From the NCBI GenBank assembly GCA_028821455.1, contig JAPPGE010000086.1, positions 1-49,041 of the forward strand: a stretch of DNA of 49,041 nucleotides. Direction: 5' to 3'. Under the pieces are notes generated by a model that searched no databases, had not been told where the DNA came from, and saw nothing but the letters and a program-made list of their open reading frames with translations. The DNA comes from a bacterium. Lineage in GTDB: Bacteria > Pseudomonadota > Alphaproteobacteria > SP197. Below, one piece after another: positions 17,271-26,898 of this stretch. Every line of letters begins with the position of its first letter. Position 1 is the first letter of the stretch. A program made the position numbers and the translations under genes.

Positions 17271-19073
17271 ATGGCGAAGCTCGATCACATCCGGAATATC
17301 GCGATCATCGCCCACATCGATCATGGCAAGTCGACGCTGGCCGATCGCCTGATCGAGGTCTGCGGCGGCCTCGACGAGCGCGAGATGCGCGGCCAGGTCC
17401 TCGATGCCATGGATCTCGAGAGGGAGCGCGGCATCACCATCAAGGCCCAGACGGTCCGCCTTACCTGGGACGATGACGACGGCGAATCCTGGCTCATCAA
17501 CCTCATCGATACCCCGGGTCATGTCGACTTCACCTACGAGGTCAGCCGCAGCATGCGTGCCTGCGAGGGCGCCATCCTCATCGTCGACTCCACCCAGGGA
17601 GTCGAGGCACAGACGGTTGCCAATGCCTATCTGGCGATCGAGGCGGACCTCGAGATCCTTCCCGTCATCAACAAGACCGACCTGGCCGCGGCCGACACGG
17701 AACGCACCCGGCGTGAGATGGAGGATTCGATCGGCATAGACGCCAGTGCCGCCGTTCCCGTCTCCGCCAAGACCGGAACCAACGTGCCGGAGGTGATCCG
17801 GGCCATCATCGCCCGCCTGCCGCCACCGGTGAGCCAGGGGGAGGATCGGCCTCTCAAGGCCCTGCTGGTGGATTCCTGGTACGATCCCTATCTGGGTGTC
17901 GTCATCCTCGTACGCGTCTTCGACGGTCATCTCGCCAGGCGCCAGAAAATCAGGATGCTGGGAACGGGCGCGGTACGCGAAATCGACCGGGTGGGCATCA
18001 TGACACCCAAGGCCGTTCTCGTTGACTCCCTTGGTCCGGGCGAAATCGGCTTCATCACCGCGGCGATCAAGGATATCGCCGAGTGCCGGATCGGTGACAC
18101 CATCACGGATGACCGCCACCCCACGGCCACTGCACTCGAAGGCTTCGCACCGAGCGTGCCGGTTGTCTTCTGCGGTCTCTTCACCACCGATTCGGGCGAC
18201 TACAACGAACTGCGCGAGAGTCTCGGCAAACTCAGGCTCAACGACGCCAGTTTCCACTTCGAGCCCGAAAACTCCGCCGCCCTCGGTTTCGGGTTTCGCT
18301 GCGGTTTTCTCGGTGTCCTGCATCTCGAGATCATCCAGGAGAGGCTCGAGCGCGAGTTCGGCCTCGATCTCCTGGCCACTGCCCCCAGTGTCGTCTACCG
18401 GGTGACACAGAAAGCAGGGGAGACCTTCGACCTCCACAACCCGACGGATCTTCCCGACCCGACCGAGATCGAGGTCATCGAGGAGCCGTGGATCCGGGCC
18501 ACCATCATGGTCCCCGACACCTATCTTGGTTCAGTGCTGCGCCTCGTGACCTCGAGACGCGGCGAGCAGGTCGACCTCACCTATGCCGGTGGCCGGGCGA
18601 TGGTGATCTACCGTCTGCCGCTCGCCGAGGTCGTCTTCGACTTTCACGATCGTCTCAAGTCCGTGTCGAGCGGCTATGCGAGTTTCGACTACCATCTCGA
18701 CGGCTATCTCGCCGGCGATCTCGTGCGTATCGACATCCTCGTCAACGGCGAGCAGGTCGACGGACTGAGCCTCATTGCCGAACGCAGCCGGGCCGAAGCC
18801 CGTGGCCGCGTGATCTGCGAGAAACTGAAGGAAGCCATCCCGCGGCAACTCTTCAAGGTACCGATTCAGGCCGCCATCGGCGGCAAGATCGTCGCCCGCG
18901 AGACGCTCTCGGCGCTGCGCAAGGATGTGCTGGCCAAGTGCTATGGTGGCGACGTCAGCCGCAAGCGCAAGCTGCTCGACCGCCAGAAGAGGGGGAAGAA
19001 GCGGATGCGCCAGTTCGGCAACGTCGAGATCCCCCAGGACGCCTTCCTCGCCGCCCTCAAGCTCGCCGACTGA
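17271..19073 (+). CDS. lepA: Elongation factor 4 (LepA) GTPase
   Basis: LepA is a ribosome-associated GTPase linked to back-translocation and initiation. The 600-residue protein shows G1 AHIDHGKST (residues 14-22), the effector segment [14 protein letters not shown]3 DTPGHVDF, G4 NKTDL, the EF-G-like domains, and the unique C-terminal domain ending in [20 protein letters not shown]. Length is typical. The ATG at 17271 is 3 bases past pheT and the following tRNA begins ~50 bases after the stop. Nothing appears damaged. Confidence 0.97.
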   Translation: MAKLDHIRNIAIIAHIDHGKSTLADRLIEVCGGLDEREMRGQVLDAMDLERERGITIKAQTVRLTWDDDDGESWLINLIDTPGHVDFTYEVSRSMRACEGAILIVDSTQGVEAQTVANAYLAIEADLEILPVINKTDLAAADTERTRREMEDSIGIDASAAVPVSAKTGTNVPEVIRAIIARLPPPVSQGEDRPLKALLVDSWYDPYLGVVILVRVFDGHLARRQKIRMLGTGAVREIDRVGIMTPKAVLVDSLGPGEIGFITAAIKDIAECRIGDTITDDRHPTATALEGFAPSVPVVFCGLFTTDSGDYNELRESLGKLRLNDASFHFEPENSAALGFGFRCGFLGVLHLEIIQERLEREFGLDLLATAPSVVYRVTQKAGETFDLHNPTDLPDPTEIEVIEEPWIRATIMVPDTYLGSVLRLVTSRRGEQVDLTYAGGRAMVIYRLPLAEVVFDFHDRLKSVSSGYASFDYHLDGYLAGDLVRIDILVNGEQVDGLSLIAERSRAEARGRVICEKLKEAIPRQLFKVPIQAAIGGKIVARETLSALRKDVLAKCYGGDVSRKRKLLDRQKRGKKRMRQFGNVEIPQDAFLAALKLAD

Positions 19074-19125
19074 ACGCTTGTCCGCACCCGCCGCAGTCGC
19101 TAGGTTCACGGCCGTCTCCAAAGAC

Positions 19126-19213
19126 GGAGGGGTGGCCGAGCGGTCTAAGGCGCACGCCTGGAAAGCGTGTTGGGTGCAAGCCCTCACGGGTTCGAATCCC
19201 GTCCCCTCCGCCA
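19126..19213 (+). tRNA. tRNA-Ser (anticodon GGA)
   Basis: The 88-base sequence folds as a class II tRNA: acceptor GGAGGGG (19126-19132) pairs with CCCCTCC (19203-19209), G73, and an encoded CCA (19211-19213). The anticodon stem CACGC/GCGTG (19153-19157 and 19165-19169) frames the loop CTGGAAA with anticodon GGA at 19160-19162, reading UCC and UCU. The long variable arm and T-loop TTCGAATC are present. Integrases often use tRNA genes, but no recombinase or fragment repeat adjoins this one. Confidence 0.97.
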
Positions 19214-19336
19214 TCGCCAGGACCCTGATCCACGGCGGACGGACATGACGTCCGCACAGATGCCTGTGTCGATTGATGCTGCGCCGGTCCCGATCGGCAG
19301 CGACGAGACCCGGACACCCGGCCGGTCGACGATGAC

Positions 19337-19729
19337 TCAGTAGCGTTCCGCCCAGGCGGAACGGTCGAATGGCGGCGGCCCATTTTCGCTGAAGTACTCC
19401 TCGGCGGCGGCGATTTGACCATCCCGCATGCTGAAGAACGACACCGCGAAAAACGCGACCCGGTCGTCGCCAACCTGCGTGCTGATTTCGGTCACGGTCA
19501 CCACGCCACCGGCGCAGTCCTCGATCCGCCGGACCGTGCAGCGCGAGACGCCCGGGTAGCTCTCATTGAGGGCAATGAAGTTCTCCCGTCCCCGGATACG
19601 CTCCCTGGTACTGGGCCAGTGCGCCTCGAAGTCCTCCGTCAGCAACGGCAGGGCGTCGCGGAATCGGCCGGCATCGAACAGGCGCCAGAGTTCGGCAGCC
19701 AGTTCCCGGGGCGGGCGTCTGGCACTCAC
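19337..19729 (-). CDS. NTF2/SnoaL-like small protein
   Basis: The 130-residue protein has the pattern of the nuclear transport factor 2-like fold: N-terminal helices (ELAAELWRLFDAGRFRDALP), TEDFEAHWPSTRERIRGREN, then alternating strands ending FFSMRDGQIAAAEEYFSENG. Members include polyketide cyclases, isomerases and many uncharacterised proteins; the tail motif (YF..NG) is typical of the general SnoaL-like family. No catalytic assignment is possible. It converges with the tRNA-Ser gene and is not clearly linked to the binding-protein genes upstream. Confidence 0.75.
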   Translation of the reverse strand: MSARRPPRELAAELWRLFDAGRFRDALPLLTEDFEAHWPSTRERIRGRENFIALNESYPGVSRCTVRRIEDCAGGVVTVTEISTQVGDDRVAFFAVSFFSMRDGQIAAAEEYFSENGPPPFDRSAWAERY

Positions 19730-20082
19730 CTTGCACGTTCCGGCGCAGGACGTGTCAGTTCAAGTGCCATGCCGCATCCGATGTGTCCTCGTGGTCCATG
19801 CTGCACGGGTACAGGAAAGATCCGCTGCGGTTCAAGCAGACCGACCGGATACTGTCGACCGAGACCCGGCTTCCTCGGCATTCTCGAACGGCACGCTGCC
19901 TGGGTCTGCGGCTCTGGCAGCGTGCCGAGATCGATCTTCATTGAAACAGGCATGGTGACGCTCGCGCCGCACGGCGGCAGACAGGAAACGGGTCTTGCCC
20001 TTAGGCAGAGGGCAGTCAGGCCCGACACCGGCAGTGCCGGACCTGACTGCGAACCTCCGGGTCGTTCAAGCGAAACGAAAAC
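19730..20082. other. Intergenic region with the left end of a duplicated unit and an imperfect hairpin
   Basis: No gene is visible. From about 19915 the sequence is homologous to 22520-22685, including the exact 17-mer GATCGATCTTCATTGAA at 19929-19945 and 22533-22549. An imperfect inverted repeat at 20015-20047 (GTCAGG... CCTGAC outer stem, with two mismatches inside) lies just past the binding-protein stop and may act as its transcript end on the minus strand. Confidence 0.5.
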
Positions 20083-21249
20083 TCAGAATCCGGCCTTCAG
20101 CTCTTCCCAACGATTGGCGAGCACCTCCGGCTCGTTCATCGTCTGCTGGAACTGGGCGGTTGCGAGGAACTCCTCGACGCGCTTGGTCTGACCGATCGAG
20201 TTCAGGAACTCCTCGGTGAACCCCTCGTAGGACTTCACGTTGGAATGCCCGTAGTACCAGTTGCCGATCTCGTAGGCGCCGGCCTCGGGCGAAATGAAGG
20301 AGTCGATGATCTCGTGCGCCTTCTCGTAGAAGCCGTCCCTGATCGCGGCGGGATGGATGCACAGGCCGCAATGCCACGTCAGTGCGCCTTCCCTGGGTGT
20401 GGCCCAGGTAAATTCCATCGGGGTGTCTTCGGCATGCGCCGCGAGCTGCGCAACGATGCCGTTGTCGTTCGTCGAGATCACGAGTTCGCCCGCTGCCACC
20501 GCCTGGCTACGCTCCGTGGATGAGGACTCGAGACCGCGGTTGAGCGGCATCTGCTTGCGCAGGAGATCCTCGCACTGGATGCGTTCAGCCTCGTTCATGT
20601 CCCAGGGACTGATACCCAGGACGAGAGCCGCGATCGCGAAGGCTTCGTAGGAGTGGTTGGATATCGAGAGGCGGCCTGCATACTTCTCGTTCCACAACGC
20701 TTCCCATGTCTGGTTCGCGGGATCAGCATACTCCGGTGCGAGGTCGGTGCGGATGACCATCGAGGTCTGGCCCCAGTCCTCCGGCACATAGACCCTGACG
20801 CCGTCCACCACCGAGTGGGGCACATCCTTGAAGACCTGCATGACGTCGGGCCAGTTGGAAAGCCGGTCGGTCTCGATCGGCGCCAGAAGACCCGCGTCGT
20901 ACCAGAGCGCGAGCGAGGGACCGCACGGGTAGGTCACGTGCGGCTCGAAGCCGCCCCACATCTTGGCAAAGGCCTCGTCCTCGGAGGCGAACAGATGGTA
21001 GTTCGGCTCGCGGCCGTACTTCGCGGTGTAGTGAACCATGAACTCCGGTTCGTCATAGCCTCCCCACGTGAAGAAGATCGGGTGGTCCTCGTCGGCATCC
21101 TGGGCAAGCGCACTCCCTCCCAGGGTGTGCGCGGTCAAAGTGCCGATGCCGAAGGTCGCCATGACACGGTGAGCGTCGCGGCGGTTGAGTTTGCCTTCAC
21201 ACAACAGGTCGTGGAAACGGGCCGTCTCCATCAGTGGTTTCAACGTCAT
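20083..21249 (-). CDS. Periplasmic solute-binding protein (polyamine-type family), copy 1
   Basis: This 388-residue protein resembles extracellular solute-binding proteins of the PotD/family 1 type. The N-terminus has a twin-arginine-like signal: NRRDAHRVM followed by a hydrophobic segment and an ALA-Q cleavage site near residues 48-50, implying folded export. The mature part includes FFTWGGYDEPEFMVHY, PHVTYPCGPSLALWYDAG and VYVPEDWGQTSMVI, typical of ligand-cleft strands. No permease or ATPase gene is nearby, so it is an orphan receptor or shares a transporter elsewhere. The ATG at 21249 follows a GGGGAGG ribosome binding site. About 46 of 388 residues differ from copy 2 at 22686-23852, with no gaps (counted by eye). 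Confidence 0.85.
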   Translation of the reverse strand: MTLKPLMETARFHDLLCEGKLNRRDAHRVMATFGIGTLTAHTLGGSALAQDADEDHPIFFTWGGYDEPEFMVHYTAKYGREPNYHLFASEDEAFAKMWGGFEPHVTYPCGPSLALWYDAGLLAPIETDRLSNWPDVMQVFKDVPHSVVDGVRVYVPEDWGQTSMVIRTDLAPEYADPANQTWEALWNEKYAGRLSISNHSYEAFAIAALVLGISPWDMNEAERIQCEDLLRKQMPLNRGLESSSTERSQAVAAGELVISTNDNGIVAQLAAHAEDTPMEFTWATPREGALTWHCGLCIHPAAIRDGFYEKAHEIIDSFISPEAGAYEIGNWYYGHSNVKSYEGFTEEFLNSIGQTKRVEEFLATAQFQQTMNEPEVLANRWEELKAGF

Positions 21250-21314
21250 AAGAACCTCCCCTTTCTCACTTGTTGGTCCCAACGGAGTCATCATAGACGG
21301 CGTGACTGATCAGA

Positions 21315-22193
21315 TCAGCCTCCGCCCTGCGCTCTGGCGTCATCCATGGTGCCCACCGTGCCACGCGCGTTGTTCCATGCCGGATCAGGCGGCGTGTCGA
21401 CCCACGCCGGACAGTCGCCGCGGTGGCTGCCGCACAGGTCGTCGCCCGAGTCGTGCGCCATGTAGCCGAGCAGCGCGCGAACGCGCGGGCTGTACTGCAC
21501 CGCCACCTCGGGCGGCGTGATCAGGTACTGGTTGACCTCCGGGCGCAGCCATCCCAGGCAGTAGCTGTTAATCAGCCCCAGGCGTGGCGTGCTGCTTCGG
21601 TTGGCGCCGGCGCCGTGCCAGGTCGAGCCCAGGAAGAAGACAGCCGATCCCTTCGGCATCACCACGGACTCCCAGTTCGATACATCCGGAAGGTGCCACG
21701 AACGCAGCAGGCGATGGCTGTTGGCGACCACCCGTGTGCCGCCGTTCTCTTCGGTGAAGTCACTGAGCGACCACATCACGCCCAGGGTCAATTCCATGCC
21801 GGCGATATCGATCGGATAGACGGTATCGTCGCGATGGAACGCCTGGTGAGTTTCGCCGGGCATGACCTCGATCGCCGTCAGGCTGCTGATCCGGTATGTC
21901 GCGGCATGAGGCAGGAAGACGTGGTTCGCGATGTCGATCACCAGGTCATGCTCGACAAGCGCGGCAGCGCTCGGCGCTGTCCGCAGCACACCGCCGTAGC
22001 GGTTGGTCAGGTCACCGTTGAAGGCGCCGGCCGTCTCAAGGCCCCTGGCATCGAGTTCGGGCCGCAGTTCCGCGGCCACGGTGTCGGCCAGGCCCCCATC
22101 GATCAGGTTCGTCACGGCCACCACACCGTCGCGGCTGAGGGCCGCCTTGATGGTCTCGGGATCGGCGGACCGATCGAAGTAACTCAGCGGCAT
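21315..22193 (-). CDS. Phytanoyl-CoA dioxygenase family protein (PhyH-like)
   Basis: The 292-residue protein is a non-heme Fe(II)/2-oxoglutarate oxygenase. The iron triad is visible as H120 and D122 (HQAFHRDDTVYP) and H193 (STWHGAG), with R204 (STPRLGL) for 2-oxoglutarate. Bacterial members hydroxylate varied small molecules, so the substrate is open. The ATG at 22193 follows GGAG about 6 bases upstream; a longer in-frame start at 22265 is less likely. Its stop is 65 bases before the binding-protein gene, so the two probably form one unit: uptake receptor plus oxygenase. A duplicated stub of its first ~50 codons lies upstream of copy 2. Confidence 0.85.
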   Translation of the reverse strand: MPLSYFDRSADPETIKAALSRDGVVAVTNLIDGGLADTVAAELRPELDARGLETAGAFNGDLTNRYGGVLRTAPSAAALVEHDLVIDIANHVFLPHAATYRISSLTAIEVMPGETHQAFHRDDTVYPIDIAGMELTLGVMWSLSDFTEENGGTRVVANSHRLLRSWHLPDVSNWESVVMPKGSAVFFLGSTWHGAGANRSSTPRLGLINSYCLGWLRPEVNQYLITPPEVAVQYSPRVRALLGYMAHDSGDDLCGSHRGDCPAWVDTPPDPAWNNARGTVGTMDDARAQGGG

Positions 22194-22685
22194 CGGCTCT
22201 CCGTGATTGCTGTCTGTGGCGAAGTGCAGGCCGAAAGCATACCAATCCAGGCCCATGGCGGACAATCGGCAAATCCGTCAACCTTCGAGCGTTCGAGCCG
22301 CTCGCATCCCGGACACACTCGGCCGAGACCCTGCCTCATTGCGCGGCATCGTCTCATCGGCAGTCGCCAGTTTCCGACGCTGGACTCGAAGGCGACGAAG
22401 CGCTGCCTCCCGCCCGGTCCGCGTCATCTCGCGGAGGTGCTTGCGAGCCGAGGAACCGGCGAGGTCCACTGGCTGGTCCAGTGTTCTCGAATGACGCGCC
22501 AGCCGGACCGCGGGCTCGGGTGGCGATGCCGTGATCGATCTTCATTGAATCAGGCGCGGCGATGCTCGCGTCTCATGGCGGTGGACGAGAAACGACCCCG
22601 GTCCCATGGCAGGGGCGGTCAGGCCCGGCATCACCGATGCCGGGCCTGACTGCGAACCTCCGGGTTGGCCGAACGAACTGCCGAC
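22194..22685. other. Spacer between the two duplicated units
   Basis: No convincing gene is present. The part next to the dioxygenase start (22194-22265) is matched at 23969-24035, and the part from about 22520 to 22685 is matched downstream of copy 1. The middle, about 22270-22520, is unique and I see nothing recognisable in it. Confidence 0.4.
22618..22650 (-). terminator. Perfect 15-bp hairpin downstream of binding-protein copy 2
   Basis: GTCAGGCCCGGCATC (22618-22632), loop ACC, and GATGCCGGGCCTGAC (22636-22650) are perfectly complementary. The hairpin sits ~35 bases past the stop of the minus-strand gene. No T-run follows on the minus strand, so it may stabilise the mRNA 3' end or slow polymerase rather than act as a standard terminator. 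Its counterpart at 20015-20047 has mismatches. Confidence 0.6.
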
Positions 22686-23852
22686 CTAGAACCCGGCCTT
22701 CAGCTCTTCCCAACGGGTGGCAAGAACGTCCGGCTCGTTCATCGTCTGCTGGAACTGGGCGGTTGCGAGAAACTTCTCGACGTACTTGGTCTGACCGATC
22801 GAATTGAGGAACTCCTCATCGAACCCATCGTAGGACTTCACGTTGGAGTGCCCATAGTACCAGTTGCCGATCTCGTAGGCGCCGGCCTCCGGCGAAATGA
22901 AGGAGTCGATGATGTCGTGTGCCATCTCGTAGAAGCCGTCGGTGATCGCGGCGGGATGGATACACAGGCCGCAATGCCATGTGATCGCACCTTCCCTGGG
23001 CGTGGCCCAGGTGAATTCGAAGCTGCCGCCTTCGGCATGCGTCGCAAGCTCCGCAACGGCACCGTTGTCGTTCGTCGATATCACGACTTCACCCGCTGCA
23101 ACCGCTTGCACACGCTCCGTGAACGAGGCCCCGATCACGCGGTTGAGCGGAATCTGTTTGCGCAGGAGATCCTCGCACTGGATGCGTTCGGCCTCGTTCA
23201 TGTTCCAGGGGCTGATACCCAGGACGAGGGCCGCGATGGCGAAAGCCTCGTAGGAAGAGTTGGAGATCGAGACGCGGCCTGCATAGTTCTCGTCCCACAA
23301 CGCTTTCCATGTCTGGTTCTCGGGATCAGCGTACTCCGGCGCGACGTCGGTGCGGATGACCATCGAAGTCTGGCCCCAGTCCTCCGGCACATAGACCCTG
23401 ACGCCGTCCACCACCGAGTGGGGCACATCCTTGAAGACCTGCATGACGTCGGGCCAGTTGGAAAGCCGGTCGGTCTCGATCGGCGCCAGAAAGCCCGCAT
23501 CGTACCAGCGCTTGAGCGAGGGGCCGCACGGATAGGTAACGTGCGGATTGTAGCCGCCCCTCATCTTGGCGAAGGCGTCGTCTTCGTCGGAGAAGAAGTG
23601 GTAGTTCGGCTCGCGGCCGTACTTCGCGGTGTAGTGGACCATGAATTCCGGCTCGTCATAGCCGCCCCAGGTGAAGAATATGGGGTGGTCCTCGTCTGCA
23701 TCCTGGGCGAGCGCACCCCCTCCCAGGGTGTGTGCGGTCAGAGTGCCGATACCGAAGGTCGCCATGACGCGGTGGGCATCGCGACGACTGAGTTTGCCTT
23801 CGCACAACAGGTCGTGGAAACGGGTTGTTTCCATCAGTGGTTTCAATGTCAT
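22686..23852 (-). CDS. Periplasmic solute-binding protein (polyamine-type family), copy 2
   Basis: The 388-residue product aligns end to end with copy 1. It keeps the signal (LSRRDAHRVM, where the Ser before RR improves the twin-arginine match), the WGGYDEPEF region and the WHCGLCIHP segment with a CxxC pair. Differences cluster at HFFSDEDDAFAKMRGGYNPH, RVIGASFTER and HAEGGSFEF, surface or cleft positions that could alter ligand preference. The ATG at 23852 has a GGGGGAGG-type ribosome binding site shared with copy 1. Upstream lies only a stub of the dioxygenase. Retention of an intact frame suggests it is still used. Confidence 0.85.
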   Translation of the reverse strand: MTLKPLMETTRFHDLLCEGKLSRRDAHRVMATFGIGTLTAHTLGGGALAQDADEDHPIFFTWGGYDEPEFMVHYTAKYGREPNYHFFSDEDDAFAKMRGGYNPHVTYPCGPSLKRWYDAGFLAPIETDRLSNWPDVMQVFKDVPHSVVDGVRVYVPEDWGQTSMVIRTDVAPEYADPENQTWKALWDENYAGRVSISNSSYEAFAIAALVLGISPWNMNEAERIQCEDLLRKQIPLNRVIGASFTERVQAVAAGEVVISTNDNGAVAELATHAEGGSFEFTWATPREGAITWHCGLCIHPAAITDGFYEMAHDIIDSFISPEAGAYEIGNWYYGHSNVKSYDGFDEEFLNSIGQTKYVEKFLATAQFQQTMNEPDVLATRWEELKAGF

Positions 23853-23889
23853 AGGAACCTCCCCCTTTTCAGTTGTTGGTCTCGACGGG

Positions 23890-24031
23890 TTCGCCGTGGC
23901 TAGCGCGGCTGAGTGCTGCCTTGATCGCCTCGGGGCCGGCGGATCGATCGAATTGTTCAGCGTGGCATCAACTCTCCGTGAATCTTGCTTGTGGCAAAGC
24001 GCAGGCCGAAAGCATACCAATTCAAACCCAT
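23890..24031 (-). pseudogene. Stub of a duplicated phytanoyl-CoA dioxygenase gene
   Basis: Read on the minus strand from 24031, this stretch aligns with the start region of the intact dioxygenase (22256 downward): MGLNWYAFGLRFAT matches MGLDWYAFGLHFAT, and the true start context GGAGAG..ATG is retained at 23968. The frame then stops after three codons (ATG CCA CGC TGA). Later bases still match codons for FDRSA.PE.IKAALSR out of frame. About 700 bases of the gene body are missing before the binding-protein leader begins. Confidence 0.75.
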
Positions 24032-24490
24032 GCGGCCAATCAACAAGGCGGCCGTTCAATCAGCCCCGGACGATCACGCCCCGACACCGGCCCGGGTGCT
24101 GTCTCGTCACGCTTCGCGAGCCGAATGGGCGGTGACGTCGTTGATGACCAGCAAACCCGTCAGCTCTCGAGCATTCTGGTCCGGTCGCACTCTCGCCAGA
24201 CTCACCGGAACACTATCCGTTGCGCAACCGGACGATGCCGGCAGCAAAGGCATCGCGACAGTTCCTGGCGTCGGACAGAAGGTGTTCCTGGCTGTCGGCC
24301 AAACCCGTGCCCGGCCTTCGCATGATGGATCGTTGCATTCTCCGGTTTCGTCTCCGAATGCGGGGCAAGGGTGCACTGCGTCATTCGTGCCTCCCCGTCC
24401 GTCATGCTCGATGCGTTCAGGAACACGGTTGTCGACAAAGCGCCACACGCTCGGGATTTGGAAAAGGCTGTCCGCTTCCCTCAGTGACTT
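24032..24490. other. Intergenic region without a recognisable gene
   Basis: Between the dioxygenase stub and the moaB stop I see only short overlapping frames in all directions with no family resemblance. Codon-position bias typical of the neighbouring genes is not obvious. Homology to the other copy of the duplicated unit fades just past 24040. Confidence 0.35.
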
Positions 24491-25045
24491 TCAGGAGCCT
24501 CTCGCCGTGGCGCGGCCTGTCTCGAGCAGGCGGGGCATGAGTTCGACGAAATTGCAGGGGCCGAAGCGGTAGTCGAGCTGGTGGACCAGGATGTCGTCCC
24601 ACGCATCCCTGCAGGCACCGGGTGAACCAGGCAGCGCAAAGAGATAGGTGCCGCCAGCGACACCAGCCGTGGCCCGGGACTGGATCGTCGAGGTGCCGAT
24701 CTTGCGGAACGAGAGCCAGCGGAAGAGTTCGCCAAATCCGGGAATCGCCTTGTCGCAGACCTCGTCGAAGGCTTCGGGGGTGACGTCGCGGCCGGTGACC
24801 CCGGTGCCTCCCGTGGCGATCACGACGTCGACGCCGGCATCGTCGATCCACGACCGGAGGGTCTCGACGATTGCGGCCACATCGTCGGTGACAATGTGGC
24901 GGTCGGCCACCTCGTGACCCGCCGCCTCGACGCGTTCGACGAGAACGGCGCCCGACCGGTCATCATCGAGGGAACGGCTGTCGGAGACGGTCAGGACAGC
25001 GATCCGGACCGCGAGGAATGGCTTGCTGTCGTCGATTCCGGGCAT
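24491..25045 (-). CDS. moaB: Molybdenum cofactor biosynthesis protein B (MoaB/MogA family)
   Basis: The 184-residue protein has the MoCF-binding fold: [19 protein letters not shown] near residue 15, [20 protein letters not shown] in the middle, and [20 protein letters not shown] toward the end. The family adenylylates molybdopterin or binds its precursor during Mo/W cofactor assembly. The ATG at 25045 is chosen because GGAGG lies 8 bases upstream, within the end of the slt gene; an ATG at 25060 overlaps the slt stop. It is the last gene of a UDG-slt-moaB run. A tungstate transporter 10 kb away is consistent with use of Mo/W enzymes. Confidence 0.9.
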   Translation of the reverse strand: MPGIDDSKPFLAVRIAVLTVSDSRSLDDDRSGAVLVERVEAAGHEVADRHIVTDDVAAIVETLRSWIDDAGVDVVIATGGTGVTGRDVTPEAFDEVCDKAIPGFGELFRWLSFRKIGTSTIQSRATAGVAGGTYLFALPGSPGACRDAWDDILVHQLDYRFGPCNFVELMPRLLETGRATARGS

Positions 25046-25046
25046 G

Positions 25047-26885
25047 TCAGGAACCTCCATAGAGGGGCCAGCCTCCGGCCGCCAGCGCGGCCAGCGACGC
25101 CGGCTGGTATCCCAGTCTCCTGGTATAGATCCAGTAGTCTGCCATCACGTCCCTGAGAAAGGAACGGGTCTCGCGTGAGGGATAGGACTCCACGAAGAGA
25201 AGGGGATCGGCCAGCGGCCCTGAATCATTCAACCGTCGCGCCAGTCTCGCCGGACCGCCGTTGTAGGCGGCAAGCACGAGGAAGAGGCTTCCGTCGATAT
25301 CCGGCAGATCGAGCAGGTAACGGACATATCGTTCCCCCAGGTCGACGGAGACTCCAGGATCATCGAGGCGATACCTCCCGGCACCCGCAAGGCTGGAATC
25401 ACCTGCAATCCAGGCTGCCGTGGCCGGCATGATCTGCAGGATACCCCGAGCCCCGACGCGGCTGACCGTGCGGGCCCGGAAGTGCGACTCCTGGCGCATG
25501 AGGGCATACATCAGGGCCGGCTCGATGGTGAATCCTCCCTCGGGCTCCCACGGCGGAAGCGGGAAGAGGGCGTCATCGAGCCTTGCCGCGTGGAGCGTCA
25601 GAAACTCCCGGGAGAGCCGGTAACGTGTCGCCGGAAACGGCATGCGCGCCGCCATGGCCATGATGGCGGAGGACGCAGCCGGGTGACGACGGACGCCGAG
25701 TCCCCGCAATTCCCGGTCTCCCCGGTGGTACTGACCCACCTCGGCAAGCGCCAGGGCCCGGCGCATGGCCGGTATCTTCGACAGTGTCCTCAATCCTTCG
25801 TCAGACACCTGCGGGAGGGGATCATTGACGAGATCTTCGTCCATTCCCAGGGCATGCCGGGCGAGAAGTCCGTAGAGTGTGTAGGGCCGGTGCGCCGCAA
25901 TGCCGAGAAGATGGCCGATGTCGCCCGGCTCCCCCGTCAGCAGGGACAGCCTTGCCGCCCACCAGGCACTGGCGGCCACCAACGGGTTGGCGGGATCTCC
26001 CTGCGAGGCCACCAGCATCATCGAGCGCGCCGTGTGCGGACGACCGGAGCGCCAGGCAGCCAGCCCCGCCGTCCAGCCGGCCAGGGGAACCTGTTGGCCC
26101 GACCGATAAAGGGCCGTGGTGGCAATGTCGAGAGCAACGGCGTCATCGCCATGAATGAAGTATCCGAAGGCGATCTCCGCCGCCGCCATGTCAATGGCGA
26201 GCAATCCGGCGCCGGCGAGGGCCTCGGTATCGGCCAGTCGCGACCACGCAACCCCGAGGCGACCATTCCGGACATCGCGGCGCACCTGCTTCAGGAAGTC
26301 GTGTTCCCCGGCGTTGAGCCCGCTGTCAGGATCCGCTGACGAAAGAACGGACGAGCCGGTGGCGATGGTCACGGCAGCGATATCCGGTTCACCCCACCTT
26401 CGGACGGGAGGGGCGGGAGCCGCCGCTCCTGTCGGCTGGCGTCTCAGCGCCAGGGCGTGGATGCGCCTGGCGTCCGGATGGTCGGCCCAGGAGTCAAGCC
26501 AGGTTCGCAATTCGTCGAAGCTCGAGATCCACCCGGTCGGATGGAGGTAGCGCTGGGCGAGGACGTGGCCCATCAGGACCGGGTCCCTCAAGCGGGTGAT
26601 CAGCCGGTCAGCCTCTCTCCAGTCGGCTCTTTCCTGGACGGCAAAGATGCGGCGATAGGTCTCCTGGTCTACATCGTCGAGGATCCGCCATGGATCACGT
26701 TCGGGCGCCTCGGGCCGCACACCCGGCAGGGGCACCGCGCTGACGTTGGCCGGCGCGGCCGGCTTGAGGGAGGGCAGGGGAGGCAGATCTAGGGCCGATG
26801 CGTCGTGGGTCCACACGATGAAGATACCCGTCAGAAGCAGGCGCAGGGTGCCGGACATCCTGGCGTGGAAACGATTTCTTGCCAT
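25047..26885 (-). CDS. Soluble lytic murein transglycosylase (Slt type)
   Basis: The 612-residue protein has an N-terminal signal peptide ([10 protein letters not shown] then [14 protein letters not shown]), a long alpha-helical superhelical region of ~400 residues, and a C-terminal GEWL/SLT domain. The SLT motifs are visible: [13 protein letters not shown] with the catalytic Glu, [15 protein letters not shown], and [11 protein letters not shown]. The enzyme cleaves glycan strands of peptidoglycan in the periplasm to make 1,6-anhydromuropeptides. The ATG at 26885 is 13 bases after the UDG stop, which fits an operon. The frame is open further upstream but overlaps the UDG gene, so the shorter form is chosen. 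Confidence 0.9.
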   Translation of the reverse strand: MARNRFHARMSGTLRLLLTGIFIVWTHDASALDLPPLPSLKPAAPANVSAVPLPGVRPEAPERDPWRILDDVDQETYRRIFAVQERADWREADRLITRLRDPVLMGHVLAQRYLHPTGWISSFDELRTWLDSWADHPDARRIHALALRRQPTGAAAPAPPVRRWGEPDIAAVTIATGSSVLSSADPDSGLNAGEHDFLKQVRRDVRNGRLGVAWSRLADTEALAGAGLLAIDMAAAEIAFGYFIHGDDAVALDIATTALYRSGQQVPLAGWTAGLAAWRSGRPHTARSMMLVASQGDPANPLVAASAWWAARLSLLTGEPGDIGHLLGIAAHRPYTLYGLLARHALGMDEDLVNDPLPQVSDEGLRTLSKIPAMRRALALAEVGQYHRGDRELRGLGVRRHPAASSAIMAMAARMPFPATRYRLSREFLTLHAARLDDALFPLPPWEPEGGFTIEPALMYALMRQESHFRARTVSRVGARGILQIMPATAAWIAGDSSLAGAGRYRLDDPGVSVDLGERYVRYLLDLPDIDGSLFLVLAAYNGGPARLARRLNDSGPLADPLLFVESYPSRETRSFLRDVMADYWIYTRRLGYQPASLAALAAGGWPLYGGS

Positions 26886-26898
26886 CAGGCAGGTGCCG

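Noticed and set aside
16809..18437. 542-codon minus-strand frame across pheT and lepA
   Set aside because: It is an antisense shadow of two conserved genes in GC-rich DNA with no recognisable domain.
19126..19213. tRNA-Ser as an attachment site for the island
   Set aside because: The recombinases are 9 kb away, with an intact operon between, and no repeat of the tRNA 3' end was seen near 9.8 kb.
24107..24448. 113-codon minus-strand frame between moaB and the dioxygenase stub
   Set aside because: No family likeness and no well-placed ribosome binding site.
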